From contig CAMTWK010000015.1 of the NCBI GenBank assembly GCA_947085425.1, positions 62,001 to 126,000 on the forward strand: a DNA stretch of 64,000 bases, given 5' to 3'. Below the pieces are notes generated by a model that did no database searches, was not told the DNA's origin, and worked only from the letters and a program-made list of their open reading frames with translations. The position numbers and the translations under genes were made by a program. This stretch comes from UKL13-2 sp947085425. Lineage in GTDB: Bacteria > Pseudomonadota > Gammaproteobacteria > Burkholderiales > Usitatibacteraceae. This document shows, piece by piece, positions 1-9,338 of this stretch (its first letter is position 1; each line of letters starts with the position of its first letter).

Positions 1-202
1 TGCCACCTTTGACGTACACCTTCCAGGAGCAGGAGCCGGTGCAATTCACACCATGGGTGGAACGCACCACCTTGTCGTGCGCCCAACGATTGCGATACGC
101 ATCCTCCCATGTCCGGTCTTCACCGGTGGTGACACCATGGTCGCCCGAAAACGATTCACGGGGGCTCGAAAAATAACTCAGTCGATCAAGAAAGTGGCTC
201 AT
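1..202 (-). CDS. narG: Respiratory nitrate reductase alpha subunit, N-terminal fragment
   Basis: The first 67 codons of the catalytic molybdenum subunit of membrane-bound nitrate reductase; the gene continues past the left edge of the window. The start is the ATG whose complement ends at 202, preceded by a GAGG ribosome site. The encoded N-terminus begins MSHFLDRLSYF and carries a His50-x3-Cys54-x3-Cys58 pattern. This matches the His and Cys ligands of the FS0 iron-sulfur cluster at the same positions in E. coli NarG. It lies 35 bp downstream of narK2 on the same strand, the usual narK-narGHJI order, so it is probably co-transcribed from the FNR-controlled narK1 promoter. NarG reduces nitrate to nitrite on the cytoplasmic side using quinol electrons passed through NarI and NarH. 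Confidence 0.95.
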   Translation of the reverse strand, partial: MSHFLDRLSYFSSPRESFSGDHGVTTGEDRTWEDAYRNRWAHDKVVRSTHGVNCTGSCSWKVYVKGG

Positions 203-237
203 ATTGAATCCTCAAAGGCGGGTTCTGGGGCAGGGGT

Positions 238-1890
238 TCAGGGGTTCTTTACGTAGGCGTTTTTGCGCAAATAGAACCACCAGTTCAAAACCAAACATGC
301 GGCGTAAAAGGCGGCAAATCCGTACATGGCGTACTGCGGGGTACCGGCACGAATCTGCGCACCCATGACGATTGGCGCGATAAATGCACCGTAAGCACCG
401 ATGGCCGATGTCCAGCCAAGCACCGGGCCGGCCTGATCCCGGCTGAAAACCACACCGATGGTGCGAAAGGTCGAGGCGTTACCGATGCCGGCGGCGGCGA
501 AAATGGCGACAAACAACGCCATGAAAGGTACGAAATACTGGTCGGGCGTGGGCGATTGATAGGCCAGCAACATCACGTAGCCGACCGCCGCCGAGCACAC
601 CGCCATCACCACCGATATCACCTGCGTCAGTACCGCGCCGCCGGTGCGGTCGGCCAGCCAACCGCCAACCGGGCGAATGAAGGCACCAACAAACGGGCCG
701 ATCCACGCCCATGTCAACGCGCTTGGTGCATTGGCGTAGACGACACGTTTCAGTACACCGTCCACTTCAACCGACGTAAAGCCAAAAATAACGGTGATGG
801 ACAGGGGCAGCGCCGCCGAAAAGCCAATGAACGAACCGAAGGTAACGATATACAGCGCAGTCATCGACCAAGTGTGTTTGTCCTTGAAAATCGCAAACTG
901 CTTGGTCAGGTTGGGCTTCATGTCACCAAAGGCGACCAGCTTCATCGCCAGCAGCGTGGCGACCACAATCAGCGGAATCGCCAACCACATATTGAGCAAT
1001 CCGAGTCCGGTCGGTTTCGGCAGGTACAGATACAAACCGGCAACGGTGACCAACAGGCCAATCGTGTAGAGCAGCAAAATCTTGAAAAATGCGGCGAAGG
1101 AGGAACCGAGGTTGGGGGTGACCGGGATAAGGTTCTTTAATCCGAGCCAACACAGCACCGCCATCGGCGCGACAATCAATACCCACACCCAACCGGCGTT
1201 CTGAATGAAGGTGGGCGTACCAGCCGGAATTTTGCCGATCAAGGTTCCGGAGGGCTTGAGCAGGGTCATCGGATCACCACCGAGCGCACCAAAAATAGAG
1301 GTGGTCATGACCAGCGGAATCAACAATTGCATGACCGTGACACCAGCGTTGGCCAGGCCGGCGTTGATGCCCAGCGCCAGGCCTTGCTGCGACTTGGGAA
1401 ACCAGGTGCTGATGTTGGACATGGACGCGGCAAAATTGCCGCCGCCAATGCCAGACAATAGAGCCAGCAACTGAAACACCCAAAGCGGCGTATTCTTGTC
1501 AAGCAATGCAAAGCCGGTGCCGATGGCCGGTATCAACAGCAGCGCCGTGGTCAGGAAAACCGTATTGCGACCGCCCGCCAGGCGGATGAAAAATGACGCG
1601 GGAATGCGCAGTGTGGCACCCGACAGTCCGGCTATGGCAGTGATGGTGAATAAATCGGGCTGGCTGAACGGGAAGCCGAGATTCAGCATTTGCACGGTAA
1701 TGATGCCCCACATCAGCCACACCGAAAACGCCGGCAACAGGCTGGGCCAACTGATCCACAGTTGGCGATAGGCAATTTTTTTGCCGGTGCTCTCCCAAAA
1801 GGTCGTATCTTCCGGACGCCAGTCGGCGATGTCGGCGGCGCTGCGAACCACTGGTGCCGCAGCTGGGTTGGAATTGGTTGAATTGCCCAT
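238..1890 (-). CDS. narK2: NarK2-type nitrate/nitrite antiporter (MFS)
   Basis: Major facilitator protein of the NarK class, expected to exchange external nitrate for internal nitrite during nitrate respiration. The N-terminus has the WRPED...FW...G motif seen before TM1 in NarK. The nitrate-signature region GGGNFAASMSNISTWFPK lies in the N-half, and a second glycine-rich signature (AAGIGNASTFRTIG) in the C-half. At 550 residues it is about 85 longer than E. coli NarK (463). The extra sequence lies in the central region and includes two additional hydrophobic stretches (beginning ILLLYTIGLLV and NMWLAIPLIV), suggesting 14 rather than 12 membrane helices. It lies 45 bp downstream of narK1 and 35 bp upstream of narG. 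Start chosen at the ATG at 1890. Confidence 0.93.
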   Translation of the reverse strand: MGNSTNSNPAAAPVVRSAADIADWRPEDTTFWESTGKKIAYRQLWISWPSLLPAFSVWLMWGIITVQMLNLGFPFSQPDLFTITAIAGLSGATLRIPASFFIRLAGGRNTVFLTTALLLIPAIGTGFALLDKNTPLWVFQLLALLSGIGGGNFAASMSNISTWFPKSQQGLALGINAGLANAGVTVMQLLIPLVMTTSIFGALGGDPMTLLKPSGTLIGKIPAGTPTFIQNAGWVWVLIVAPMAVLCWLGLKNLIPVTPNLGSSFAAFFKILLLYTIGLLVTVAGLYLYLPKPTGLGLLNMWLAIPLIVVATLLAMKLVAFGDMKPNLTKQFAIFKDKHTWSMTALYIVTFGSFIGFSAALPLSITVIFGFTSVEVDGVLKRVVYANAPSALTWAWIGPFVGAFIRPVGGWLADRTGGAVLTQVISVVMAVCSAAVGYVMLLAYQSPTPDQYFVPFMALFVAIFAAAGIGNASTFRTIGVVFSRDQAGPVLGWTSAIGAYGAFIAPIVMGAQIRAGTPQYAMYGFAAFYAACLVLNWWFYLRKNAYVKNP

Positions 1891-1935
1891 GCAAGTCCTT
1901 GGTTGGGGTTAGGGTGGGGATTAGCTGTAAGCGCG

Positions 1936-3192
1936 TCAGGCGTTGAGCTTGAATGGTTTGGCGTTTTTGCCCATGACTTCGGTGCCACGCACCTCGGTCC
2001 AGTACATCCAGATCAGCGAAACCCAGACCACGCCATACAGCAACATAAACGCAGAAGAACGCACACCGGTCAGATCAACCAGCGCGCCGAACATGATTGG
2101 TAATAGGAATCCGGCCAGACCACCGACCAGACCCACAATGCCGGAAACGACGCCAATGTTGTGCGGATACTCATCCGAGATGTACTTGAACACCGAGGCC
2201 TTGCCAAACGCGGAGGCAACACCGGCGATAAACAGCAACACGGTGAACATCCATGCATTCAGTCCAATGGTGAAAGTCTGGGGACCCGTGACGGTTTTGA
2301 TGGTGAACTCGGTCTGCGGATAGGACATGATGAAAAAACAAACCCACATCACCCACATCACCCACCATGTCACCTTGTGGGCGCCATATTTGTCGGACAT
2401 CCAGCCACCGAGGGCACGCAGCACCCCGCCCGGCAGGGAGAACATCGCCGCCAGCAGCGCGGCCAAACGCAAATCAAACCCGTACTCGGTCACATAATAT
2501 TTGGTCATCCACAGCGCCAGCGCCACATAACCACCGAATACGATCGAATAGTACTGACAGTACTTCCAGACCCGTGGATCTTTCAGCGCCTGCAACTGCT
2601 CGCGCCAAGTAATGCTGGCATCAACTTTGTGTGACGGTTCGCTATATGTGAAATACCAGAATGCGAGGGCAGTAACCAGCATGACTAACGCATAGACCTG
2701 CGGCACCATTGCCCAGCCAAAACCCACCACCAATGCGGGCGCAACAAATTTTGTCACCGCCGCACCGGAATTGCCGGCACCAAAAATGCCCATCGCAAAA
2801 CCCTGCTGATGACGCGGAAACCAGCGGGCGACGTAAGAGATACCAACCGCAAACGAGCCACCGGCCATACCGACAAACAGGCCGATCACCAAAAAGTGCC
2901 AATATGCCGTGGCATAGGACATCAGGTAGATCGGAATGACGGTTGCCAGCATCAGCAGGAAAAAAACGATGCGGCCACCAAATTTATCAGTCCACATGCC
3001 CAGTGGCAGGCGGATCAGTGAGCCGGTCAACACCGGCGTGGCCACCAGCAGGCCAAACTGGGTTTCGTTGAGATCCAGCAACTTCTTGATCGGGATGCCA
3101 ATCACTCCAAACATCATCCAAACCATAAAACACACGGTAAAGGCCAAGGTGCTTACAATCAATACCGATATGGCCTGTCCTCGTTTTTCCAT
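1936..3192 (-). CDS. narK1: NarK1-type nitrate transporter (MFS)
   Basis: Major facilitator protein of 418 residues with about 12 hydrophobic segments. It belongs to the NarK1 branch, usually assigned to proton-coupled nitrate uptake that starts respiration before nitrite is available for exchange. The signature regions GMAGGSFAVGISYVARWFP (N-half) and the FGKASVFKYISDEYP stretch (C-half) correspond to the two nitrate-signature motifs of the family. It is the first gene of narK1-narK2-narG. An FNR box centred about 76 bp upstream of its ATG, with a well-placed -10 element, suggests anaerobic induction. In some bacteria, such as Paracoccus, NarK1 and NarK2 are fused into one protein; here they are separate genes. 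Confidence 0.92.
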   Translation of the reverse strand: MEKRGQAISVLIVSTLAFTVCFMVWMMFGVIGIPIKKLLDLNETQFGLLVATPVLTGSLIRLPLGMWTDKFGGRIVFFLLMLATVIPIYLMSYATAYWHFLVIGLFVGMAGGSFAVGISYVARWFPRHQQGFAMGIFGAGNSGAAVTKFVAPALVVGFGWAMVPQVYALVMLVTALAFWYFTYSEPSHKVDASITWREQLQALKDPRVWKYCQYYSIVFGGYVALALWMTKYYVTEYGFDLRLAALLAAMFSLPGGVLRALGGWMSDKYGAHKVTWWVMWVMWVCFFIMSYPQTEFTIKTVTGPQTFTIGLNAWMFTVLLFIAGVASAFGKASVFKYISDEYPHNIGVVSGIVGLVGGLAGFLLPIMFGALVDLTGVRSSAFMLLYGVVWVSLIWMYWTEVRGTEVMGKNAKPFKLNA

Positions 3193-3234
3193 TTGATCGC
3201 CCCCTAAACAGCACGTTTTAATTCCAATGTTGTT

Positions 3235-3240
3235 ATCTTA
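3235..3240 (-). promoter_or_regulatory. -10 element of the narK1 promoter
   Basis: Read on the minus strand the hexamer is TAAGAT, four of six matches to TATAAT. It lies where a class II FNR promoter would place it: with the FNR box centred at -41.5, transcription would start near 3227 and the -10 would fall at about 3234-3239. Confidence 0.6.
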
Positions 3241-3261
3241 GGGGCACAAAATGACTCCATA

Positions 3262-3275
3262 TTGACAAAGATCAA
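3262..3275. promoter_or_regulatory. FNR box upstream of narK1
   Basis: TTGACAAAGATCAA, one mismatch from the FNR consensus TTGAT-N4-ATCAA. It is the only such site in the 382-bp gap between narK1 and fnr. The rest of that gap (3276-3574) shows no convincing gene; a 65-codon open frame at 3372-3569 has no family match or ribosome site. The FNR-family regulator encoded just beyond the gap is the obvious candidate to bind. Confidence 0.8.
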
Positions 3276-3574
3276 ACGCGCGGACATTTACGCCATTTGC
3301 ATGCATTCACCCACTACCAACACACCATTGCTGGCAATTGGTGCAAACAATCACTGATTACGCTTCGGGGTTCAACCGGGATCCGCGCTGAGCCCATCAA
3401 TTGCCGGTGACCACAAGCAACTCATCCACAATCGGACGTTCGCCAAAATAATGGCGCGGCAGCCATCCGCATACAACGCTTTAAAACGAGCGTGTGGATT
3501 GATGGTGCTGCAAATGAAGGGAGCCGGCAGAACTGACCAAGCGCCATTGCGGCGCCCGCGGTAAAACAAATCAA

Positions 3575-4327
3575 TTATTGGCTGTGGTGGGCGTAAATTT
3601 TTCTGAGGCCGGCAACATCGACAATACGGATGTGCTTTTGATCCACTTCAATGATCTGATCGGTTTGGAATTTGGAAAACGCCCGGCTGACCGTTTCCAG
3701 TTTCATACCGAGATAACTGCCGATTTCTTCACGTGTCATACGCAGATTAAACTCCACGGCCGAATAACCACGGACGTTTAAGCGCTGGGAGAGATTCAAC
3801 AAAAATGCCGCCAGACGCTCCTCGGCGCGCATCACGCCCAACAACATCATGACGCCGTTTTCGCGAACAATTTCACGGCTCATGACTTTATGAAAATGAT
3901 GCTGCAAGGAAGGTAAATCATGCGATAACGACTCCAGATTGGCATAGGGAATGGTGCAAATCTCACTATCTTCCAGTGCCACGGCATCACAGTTGTGTTC
4001 GCCATGGGCAATCCCATCCATGCCGAGGATTTCTCCCGCCATAGAAAAGCCGGTTACCTGCTCACGCCCGTCCTGCGTGACCACGCGCGATTTAAAAAAG
4101 CCGCTGCGTATGGCGTAGATGGCATTAAATGTCGTCCCGGCCCGATACAAGGCATCACCACGGCGTACCTTAATACGGGTGTAAACCAGCTCATCAAGCC
4201 GGCCAATTTCGTCATGCGACATCCCGGCAGGCAGGCAAATTTCACGCAAATTGCAGTCGCTGCACGCGGTTTTAAGCGCACTAACATCAACCGGGGCGGG
4301 ACGCAATCGCGGGGTTTCAATTTTCAT
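3575..4327 (-). CDS. fnr: FNR-type oxygen-sensing transcription regulator
   Basis: CRP/FNR-family regulator of 250 residues, the normal FNR length. The N-terminus has Cys22-x2-Cys25-x5-Cys31, and a further Cys lies in HNCDAV near residue 124. These are the four ligands of the oxygen-labile [4Fe-4S] cluster in E. coli FNR (C20, C23, C29, C122). The C-terminal helix-turn-helix (MTREEIGSYLGMKLETVSR) retains the E-x2-S-R recognition residues that read TTGAT half-sites. It is therefore an oxygen sensor rather than a cluster-less Dnr-type protein. It is divergent from hemN, with an FNR box between them, so autoregulation is likely. Neighbouring narK, hemN and cco genes are classical targets. Confidence 0.95.
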   Translation of the reverse strand: MKIETPRLRPAPVDVSALKTACSDCNLREICLPAGMSHDEIGRLDELVYTRIKVRRGDALYRAGTTFNAIYAIRSGFFKSRVVTQDGREQVTGFSMAGEILGMDGIAHGEHNCDAVALEDSEICTIPYANLESLSHDLPSLQHHFHKVMSREIVRENGVMMLLGVMRAEERLAAFLLNLSQRLNVRGYSAVEFNLRMTREEIGSYLGMKLETVSRAFSKFQTDQIIEVDQKHIRIVDVAGLRKIYAHHSQ

Positions 4328-4390
4328 ATTTTCAATTCGGACAAATTTTTAGGAAGAAGCACCGTCAATTCATCGTTTGCAAAGAGTCGT

Positions 4391-4404
4391 TTGATCTAAG
4401 TCAA
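4391..4404. promoter_or_regulatory. FNR box in the fnr-hemN divergent region
   Basis: TTGATCTAAGTCAA, one mismatch from TTGAT-N4-ATCAA. Its centre is about 70 bp upstream of the fnr ATG and about 204 bp upstream of the favoured hemN start. It could serve either or both promoters. No clear -10 element was found at -41.5 spacing on either strand, so the direction of action is open. Confidence 0.75.
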
Positions 4405-4601
4405 AACAAACAATTGAACCCCATTCATCATTGTACCAACGCATTCTTGGTCACAACAGCACCTGAAAAAATATTGTTACATGCGCGGACTGAGTCGTTT
4501 TCGAAGCAAAGCCCTGCACTTTCACCTACCACATGCCACCGGTTGCATCGGCTGGTTTGCAGGCAATCCCACTGATTTACCAACTTGCGCCCCGACTAGA
4601 A

Positions 4602-6011
4602 ATGAATCCAAGCCTCAATAATTCCACCCCTCCCAATGAATTGATCCTGGATCCTGATCTCATCAGGCGTTATGACCACAGCGGTCCACGTTATACGTCT
4701 TATCCCACCGCCGACCGTTTTGTTGAGGCACACGGCGCAACCATTCATGCGGTCCAACTGGGACATCGCGCCATTCGTGACAGCGCTGCACCGCTTTCGC
4801 TTTACGTGCACCTGCCATTTTGCGACACTATTTGTTTTTATTGCGGCTGCAACAAGATCACCACGCGTGATCATGGCCGCAGCGCCAAATATCTGCGTTA
4901 TGTTGAGCGCGAAGCCGCCATGACGGCGGCCAAAATGGTCGGCCCAAGACGGGTCGAGCAAGTTCATCTTGGTGGCGGCACCCCTACTTTTCTATCCGCC
5001 GAGGAGTTGCGCGCACTGATGATGGGTCTGGCGCGCCATTTCGAACTGGCACCCGGCGAATATTCGGTCGAAATCGACCCGCGCAGCGCCGACGAACAAA
5101 AAATTGCCGCCCTGGCGGTGCTCGGATTTAATCGCATCAGTATCGGCGTGCAAGACTTTGATCCTGAGGTGCAAAAAGCGGTCAATCGTATCCAGTCTGA
5201 AGAAGAAACCGCTGCGGTGATGAATGCCGCACGCAAACACGGCATGACGTCGATCAACATGGATTTGATCTACGGCCTGCCAAAACAAAACGTAATCAGC
5301 TTCGGCAAAACCCTTGATCGTGTCATCGCGCTGCAACCAGACCGGATTGCACTGTACAGCTATGCCCACTTGCCGACCCTATTCAAGCCGCAACGGCGTA
5401 TTATTGAGGCTGACTTACCGACTGCGGAAGCAAAGTTACAAATCATGATGCTGGCCATGCAACGTCTGAGCGAGGCAGGTTATGTACACATTGGCATGGA
5501 TCACTTTGCACTGCCACACGACAGCCTCGCCGTGGCTGCGCGGCAGGGTCGCCTGCACCGCAATTTTCAAGGCTACTCCACCCAGCCGGATTGTGATCTG
5601 GTCGCGCTGGGCATCACCGCCATCAGCAAAATCGGCCCTACCTACAGCCAAAATGTACGCACGCTCAATGAATACTACGATAGTATTGATCGCGGCGAAT
5701 TGCCGACCCTACGCGGCATTCAACTGACCCACGACGACTTGTTACGACGTTCGATCATTCAGTCACTAATGTGCCAGTTTAGTTTATCAATTGAGGCGAT
5801 CGAAGAGGCGCACCTGATCAAATTCACCGACTACTTCGCAGACGAGTTGGCTTCCTTGGCGGCGTTGCGCGCGGATGGGCTGCTCGATTGGGATGAGGAA
5901 TGGATGACCGTAACACCACGCGGGCGCTTACTGGTGCGCGCCATCGCCATGAAATTCGACCGCCATTTAAAAATCGATCAGGAACGCGCCCGATTCTCAA
6001 AGGTGATTTAG
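4602..6011 (+). CDS. hemN: Oxygen-independent coproporphyrinogen III oxidase
   Basis: Radical SAM enzyme that decarboxylates coproporphyrinogen III to protoporphyrinogen IX without oxygen, supplying heme under the conditions in which the neighbouring cbb3 oxidase and nitrate reductase are made. The radical-SAM cysteines are in LPFCDTICFYCGCNK (about C73, C77, C80), followed by the GGGTPTFL glycine motif. The N-terminal RRYDHSGPRYTSYPTADRF block is typical of true HemN rather than HemW. The frame is open from an ATG at 4533. The ATG at 4602 gives 469 residues, close to the E. coli length of 457, and is preferred, although neither start has a strong ribosome site. It ends 1 bp before the next gene. 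Confidence 0.93.
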   Translation: MNPSLNNSTPPNELILDPDLIRRYDHSGPRYTSYPTADRFVEAHGATIHAVQLGHRAIRDSAAPLSLYVHLPFCDTICFYCGCNKITTRDHGRSAKYLRYVEREAAMTAAKMVGPRRVEQVHLGGGTPTFLSAEELRALMMGLARHFELAPGEYSVEIDPRSADEQKIAALAVLGFNRISIGVQDFDPEVQKAVNRIQSEEETAAVMNAARKHGMTSINMDLIYGLPKQNVISFGKTLDRVIALQPDRIALYSYAHLPTLFKPQRRIIEADLPTAEAKLQIMMLAMQRLSEAGYVHIGMDHFALPHDSLAVAARQGRLHRNFQGYSTQPDCDLVALGITAISKIGPTYSQNVRTLNEYYDSIDRGELPTLRGIQLTHDDLLRRSIIQSLMCQFSLSIEAIEEAHLIKFTDYFADELASLAALRADGLLDWDEEWMTVTPRGRLLVRAIAMKFDRHLKIDQERARFSKVI

Positions 6012-6012
6012 T

Positions 6013-6843
6013 TTGAACCCTGCATCAATGGCAGACCTTGCTGGTACGTTTGTTGCCGCAATTTTGACAGGTCTGCTCGGCAGCCTGCACTGCCTTGGTA
6101 TGTGTGGTGCAACCGCAGCCAGCATCATCGGCCTGCGCACAAACCAGTTGGCGCAACAAAAGCAAGTGACCAAGGGCAGGCGGATCATTCTGTTGACTGA
6201 AATGGACACCCCTACTGTCCGTGGAAGCCTTGCATTTAACATCGGTCGGATCGGCAGCTATATGATGGCCGGTTTCATTGTCGCCGGCGTGGCCGGCACT
6301 CTGGCAGGGCGTATCGTGATGGACGATGTGATGCCCCTAAGAGTATCGCTATTTGTTTTTGGCCAAATTCTGGTGATTGCGACCGGCCTGTACATCGCTG
6401 GGTTTACAAAATTGCTCGCCCCATTTGAGCGCCTTGGTGGTTATTTTTGGCGTTTTCTACAGCGCCGCTTCGCGCCACGTTTGCACGCGCATGGCAGTGG
6501 CAATTTGCTGGCTCTGGGTGCGTTATGGGGGTGGATTCCTTGCGGTTTGGTTTATGGAACCCTCGCCACCGCCATGGCGACCGGTCGGTTTGACTTTGGT
6601 GCGCTCATCATGCTTGGCTTCGGTTTGGGAACAATGCCGATGATGTTTGCGGCCGGTGCATCTGCCGGACGCCTACGCCAGCTTGCGACCATGCCAAATG
6701 TTCGGCTTGTAGCAGGTGCAATAGTGGTTTTGCTGGGCCTGGTGGGCCTCAGCCGTGCCACTTCAATGAGCACACTGGCAGCATTTGGACAATTTTGTTC
6801 AAGCGCGATACAGAGCGTGGTGCGTGGCGCGGTGGTGCCATGA
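6013..6843 (+). CDS. SafE/TauE-like membrane protein of the cbb3-oxidase assembly cluster
   Basis: Integral membrane protein of 276 residues in the sulfite exporter TauE/SafE superfamily. The first helix carries the SLHCLGMCG motif typical of the UreH-like subgroup found beside ccoI and ccoS. In Pseudomonas a homologue occupies the same place between the hemN and ccoI genes. A role in copper handling or oxidase maturation is inferred from position and is not proven. The likely start is a TTG at 6013, one base after the hemN stop, because AAGGTG precedes it at proper spacing. An ATG at 6028 has no such site. Its stop overlaps the ccoI start as ATGA. Confidence 0.82.
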   Translation: MNPASMADLAGTFVAAILTGLLGSLHCLGMCGATAASIIGLRTNQLAQQKQVTKGRRIILLTEMDTPTVRGSLAFNIGRIGSYMMAGFIVAGVAGTLAGRIVMDDVMPLRVSLFVFGQILVIATGLYIAGFTKLLAPFERLGGYFWRFLQRRFAPRLHAHGSGNLLALGALWGWIPCGLVYGTLATAMATGRFDFGALIMLGFGLGTMPMMFAAGASAGRLRQLATMPNVRLVAGAIVVLLGLVGLSRATSMSTLAAFGQFCSSAIQSVVRGAVVP

Positions 6844-9338
6844 CCACATTAGCGAAAACAAGTTTTGAAGACCAACAAAACAGTACGTTGACGATCGTTT
6901 CTAACGAAGCCTGCTTTCACTGCGGCCTGGCTAATTCGTCATCTTCATTTGGTGTAACTTGGGATGGCCGGCACAGGAGAATGTGCTGCGTCGGCTGTGA
7001 ATCGGTTGCTGCTTTCATTATTGCGAGCGGCATGGAAGATTTTTACCGACATCGCACCGGCTATTCGACACGGCCGGATGAGAACACGCCATCCGTGGTC
7101 GCACACACAGCTACTGCGACCCCCGCCAAGGATAGCGCACCGGGGTCCACTCCGGTAAACCTCTATCTGCGCAACCTCACCTGCGCAGCCTGCGTCTGGC
7201 TGGCCGAGAAAACTCTCAACCGACAACCTGGCGTAAGCAATGTGCGGGTCAATTTTACGACGCACAGCGTGAATCTCCTGATGGCCCAGGCAAACACAGA
7301 ATCGTTGATTCAAGCACTCCGAAAAGTTGGCTTGATCGCAGAGAAAGTGGGAGACACCAGTCGCGCGGCAAGCCGCCAACACGATCGCCGCAAACAACTT
7401 GTTCATCTCGGCATCGCCGGCTTAGCCATGATGCAAGTGATGATGCTCACCGTGCCAATTTATTTGGCGACGAGCGACGAATTGTCGGCGAATGCAAAAC
7501 TCTTGATGAGCTGGTCCGCATGGCTTTTGACATTGCCCGCACTGCTTATTTCCGCAAGACCAATGTTCATTGCGGCATGGCGAGGCTTAATTGGCGGTCA
7601 TGTGGGAATGGATCTACCCGTCACCATTGCGCTGCTGCTCACTTTTGTCGCCAGTACGCACACCCTGCTGACGGACAACGGACACCTGTACCTGGATGCG
7701 ATCACTATGTTCATTTTTTTGCTGCTTGCTGCGCGCTGGGTAGAAGCCAGCATCCGCGATCGCGCCATCAGACGGATCGAGCGAATGACCAATCCCAAAC
7801 CAGTTATCGTCGCACGCCTTCTCGATTATCCGACGAGCGAGACGCATGAGCGGGTGCACTCAAACGCACTATGCAGCGATGACATCATTATTGTTGAACA
7901 GGGCACTGTTGTTGCAGCCGACGGAGTGATTTTGAGGGGTGCAACCGAAATTGATGAAGCACTGATGACGGGCGAATCCTCGCCGATTCACAAGCAGGCT
8001 GGCGATACGGTTGTGGGCGGAACGATGAATACGGCCGGGTCAATTGTGGTAAAGGTCACCGCCGTTGGTGATCAAAGCGTACTTGCACAGCTCGCCCGCC
8101 TGGTTGATACGGGGCTGATGGGCCGCCCCCCGTTTCAAGGAATTGCTGATGTTCTCGCCCGATATATTGCGCCGGTCACGCTCCTGCTGGCCTTGACGGC
8201 CGCGCTGATCTGGTTGATGGTTGATCCGAGCAAAAGTCTGGCGGTGGCGGTGGCGGTGCTCGCGGTCACCTGTCCTTGTGCGTTCGCGTTGGCCGCCCCG
8301 ACTGCCGCCGCCGCCGCCATAGGCAACATGGTGGAGCACGGCTTGCTGGTGGTGCGCGGCCACGTTCTGGAAAGCCTTGCCACCGCGACCGATATTGTTT
8401 TTGACAAAACTGGCACGGTCACAACTGGAGTATGGCAATTACGTTCAATCCATTGCGACCCATCTGCGCGTCGCACCCACATCGCAATTTGCGATGCACT
8501 TGAATCCGGCGCCATTCACCCCGTCGCGCGTGCTGTCAAACTGGCGAATGCACCTGCAAATAGCTCAACGAGAAGCTTTATCGCCACGTCACTAACACAG
8601 GTTGCTGGCGCCGGGGTCGAAGGTGTCATTGATGGGCAATGTTATCGATTTGGAACCGCCGCTTTTGCCGGTGTGGCCGCCGATGCAACAACACAAGGAA
8701 TAGTCGACAGCGACCCTGTTGTGGTACTTTCAACCAAAATAAATGAAACGTGGCGGCATTTGGCGACTTTGAAATTTACAGATCCATTACGACCATACGC
8801 CGCCGCGACGATGGCGCAATTCATTCGGCGGGGATTGAGGGTGCATTTACTTTCAGGCGATCACCCCGACGTGGTCGCTGCTGTCGCCCGCGAATGCGGA
8901 CTCGAACCGGAGTATGTGCGGGCCAAACAATCGGCAGTGGAGAAACGTGATTACATTGCGGCCCTGCAGTCCGCGGGTCGAACAGTTGTCGCCATTGGCG
9001 ACGGCTTAAACGATGGTCCGATGCTTGCCGCAGCGAATGTGGGTATCGGCCTTGCCTCGGGCGCGGCGATGACGCGAATGGCATCGGATGCGGTTGCAGA
9101 TGAAAGCAAAAAAAATCTATTTCAATGCATCCATTTAGCTTTTGAACAAGCGCGTGCCGCAATGACCATCACCCGGCAAAATTTTTGCTGGGCGCTGGCG
9201 TACAATGTCATTGCATTGCCACTGGCCTTTGCCGGGTTGGTCACGCCACTGATTGCCAGTCTGGGCATGGCGGCAAGCTCGCTTGTGGTGGTCATTAACG
9301 CATCAAGGATATGGTTGTGGAATCGCTCTGGATCCTGA
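6840..9338 (+). CDS. ccoI: cbb3-oxidase-associated copper-transporting P1B ATPase
   Basis: Copper-translocating P-type ATPase (CcoI/FixI) of 832 residues that supplies copper for the CuB site of cbb3 oxidase. An N-terminal Cys-rich segment (C25-x2-C28, then MCCVGC) is characteristic of CcoI. It is followed by a heavy-metal domain with a CAAC metal-binding motif. The membrane metal motif is CPC at about 477-479, the phosphorylation motif DKTGTVT begins near 521, and the hinge motif GDGLND is near 719. The frame extends upstream to 6795, but the ATG at 6840 is preferred: it overlaps the previous stop as ATGA and gives the expected N-terminus. The 3' end overlaps ccoS by 28 bp, indicating translational coupling. 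Confidence 0.95.
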   Translation: MTTLAKTSFEDQQNSTLTIVSNEACFHCGLANSSSSFGVTWDGRHRRMCCVGCESVAAFIIASGMEDFYRHRTGYSTRPDENTPSVVAHTATATPAKDSAPGSTPVNLYLRNLTCAACVWLAEKTLNRQPGVSNVRVNFTTHSVNLLMAQANTESLIQALRKVGLIAEKVGDTSRAASRQHDRRKQLVHLGIAGLAMMQVMMLTVPIYLATSDELSANAKLLMSWSAWLLTLPALLISARPMFIAAWRGLIGGHVGMDLPVTIALLLTFVASTHTLLTDNGHLYLDAITMFIFLLLAARWVEASIRDRAIRRIERMTNPKPVIVARLLDYPTSETHERVHSNALCSDDIIIVEQGTVVAADGVILRGATEIDEALMTGESSPIHKQAGDTVVGGTMNTAGSIVVKVTAVGDQSVLAQLARLVDTGLMGRPPFQGIADVLARYIAPVTLLLALTAALIWLMVDPSKSLAVAVAVLAVTCPCAFALAAPTAAAAAIGNMVEHGLLVVRGHVLESLATATDIVFDKTGTVTTGVWQLRSIHCDPSARRTHIAICDALESGAIHPVARAVKLANAPANSSTRSFIATSLTQVAGAGVEGVIDGQCYRFGTAAFAGVAADATTQGIVDSDPVVVLSTKINETWRHLATLKFTDPLRPYAAATMAQFIRRGLRVHLLSGDHPDVVAAVARECGLEPEYVRAKQSAVEKRDYIAALQSAGRTVVAIGDGLNDGPMLAAANVGIGLASGAAMTRMASDAVADESKKNLFQCIHLAFEQARAAMTITRQNFCWALAYNVIALPLAFAGLVTPLIASLGMAASSLVVVINASRIWLWNRSGS

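Noticed and set aside
53..256. Open frame on the plus strand at the left edge
   Set aside because: It is antisense to narG, whose N-terminus is clear on the minus strand (His50, Cys54, Cys58 pattern).
556..1140. Long plus-strand open frame of 194 codons inside narK2
   Set aside because: It is opposite a well-conserved membrane transporter; composition is Arg/Gln/His-rich as expected for a shadow frame.
3372..3569. Minus-strand open frame between narK1 and fnr
   Set aside because: 65 codons without a ribosome site, family match or conserved context.
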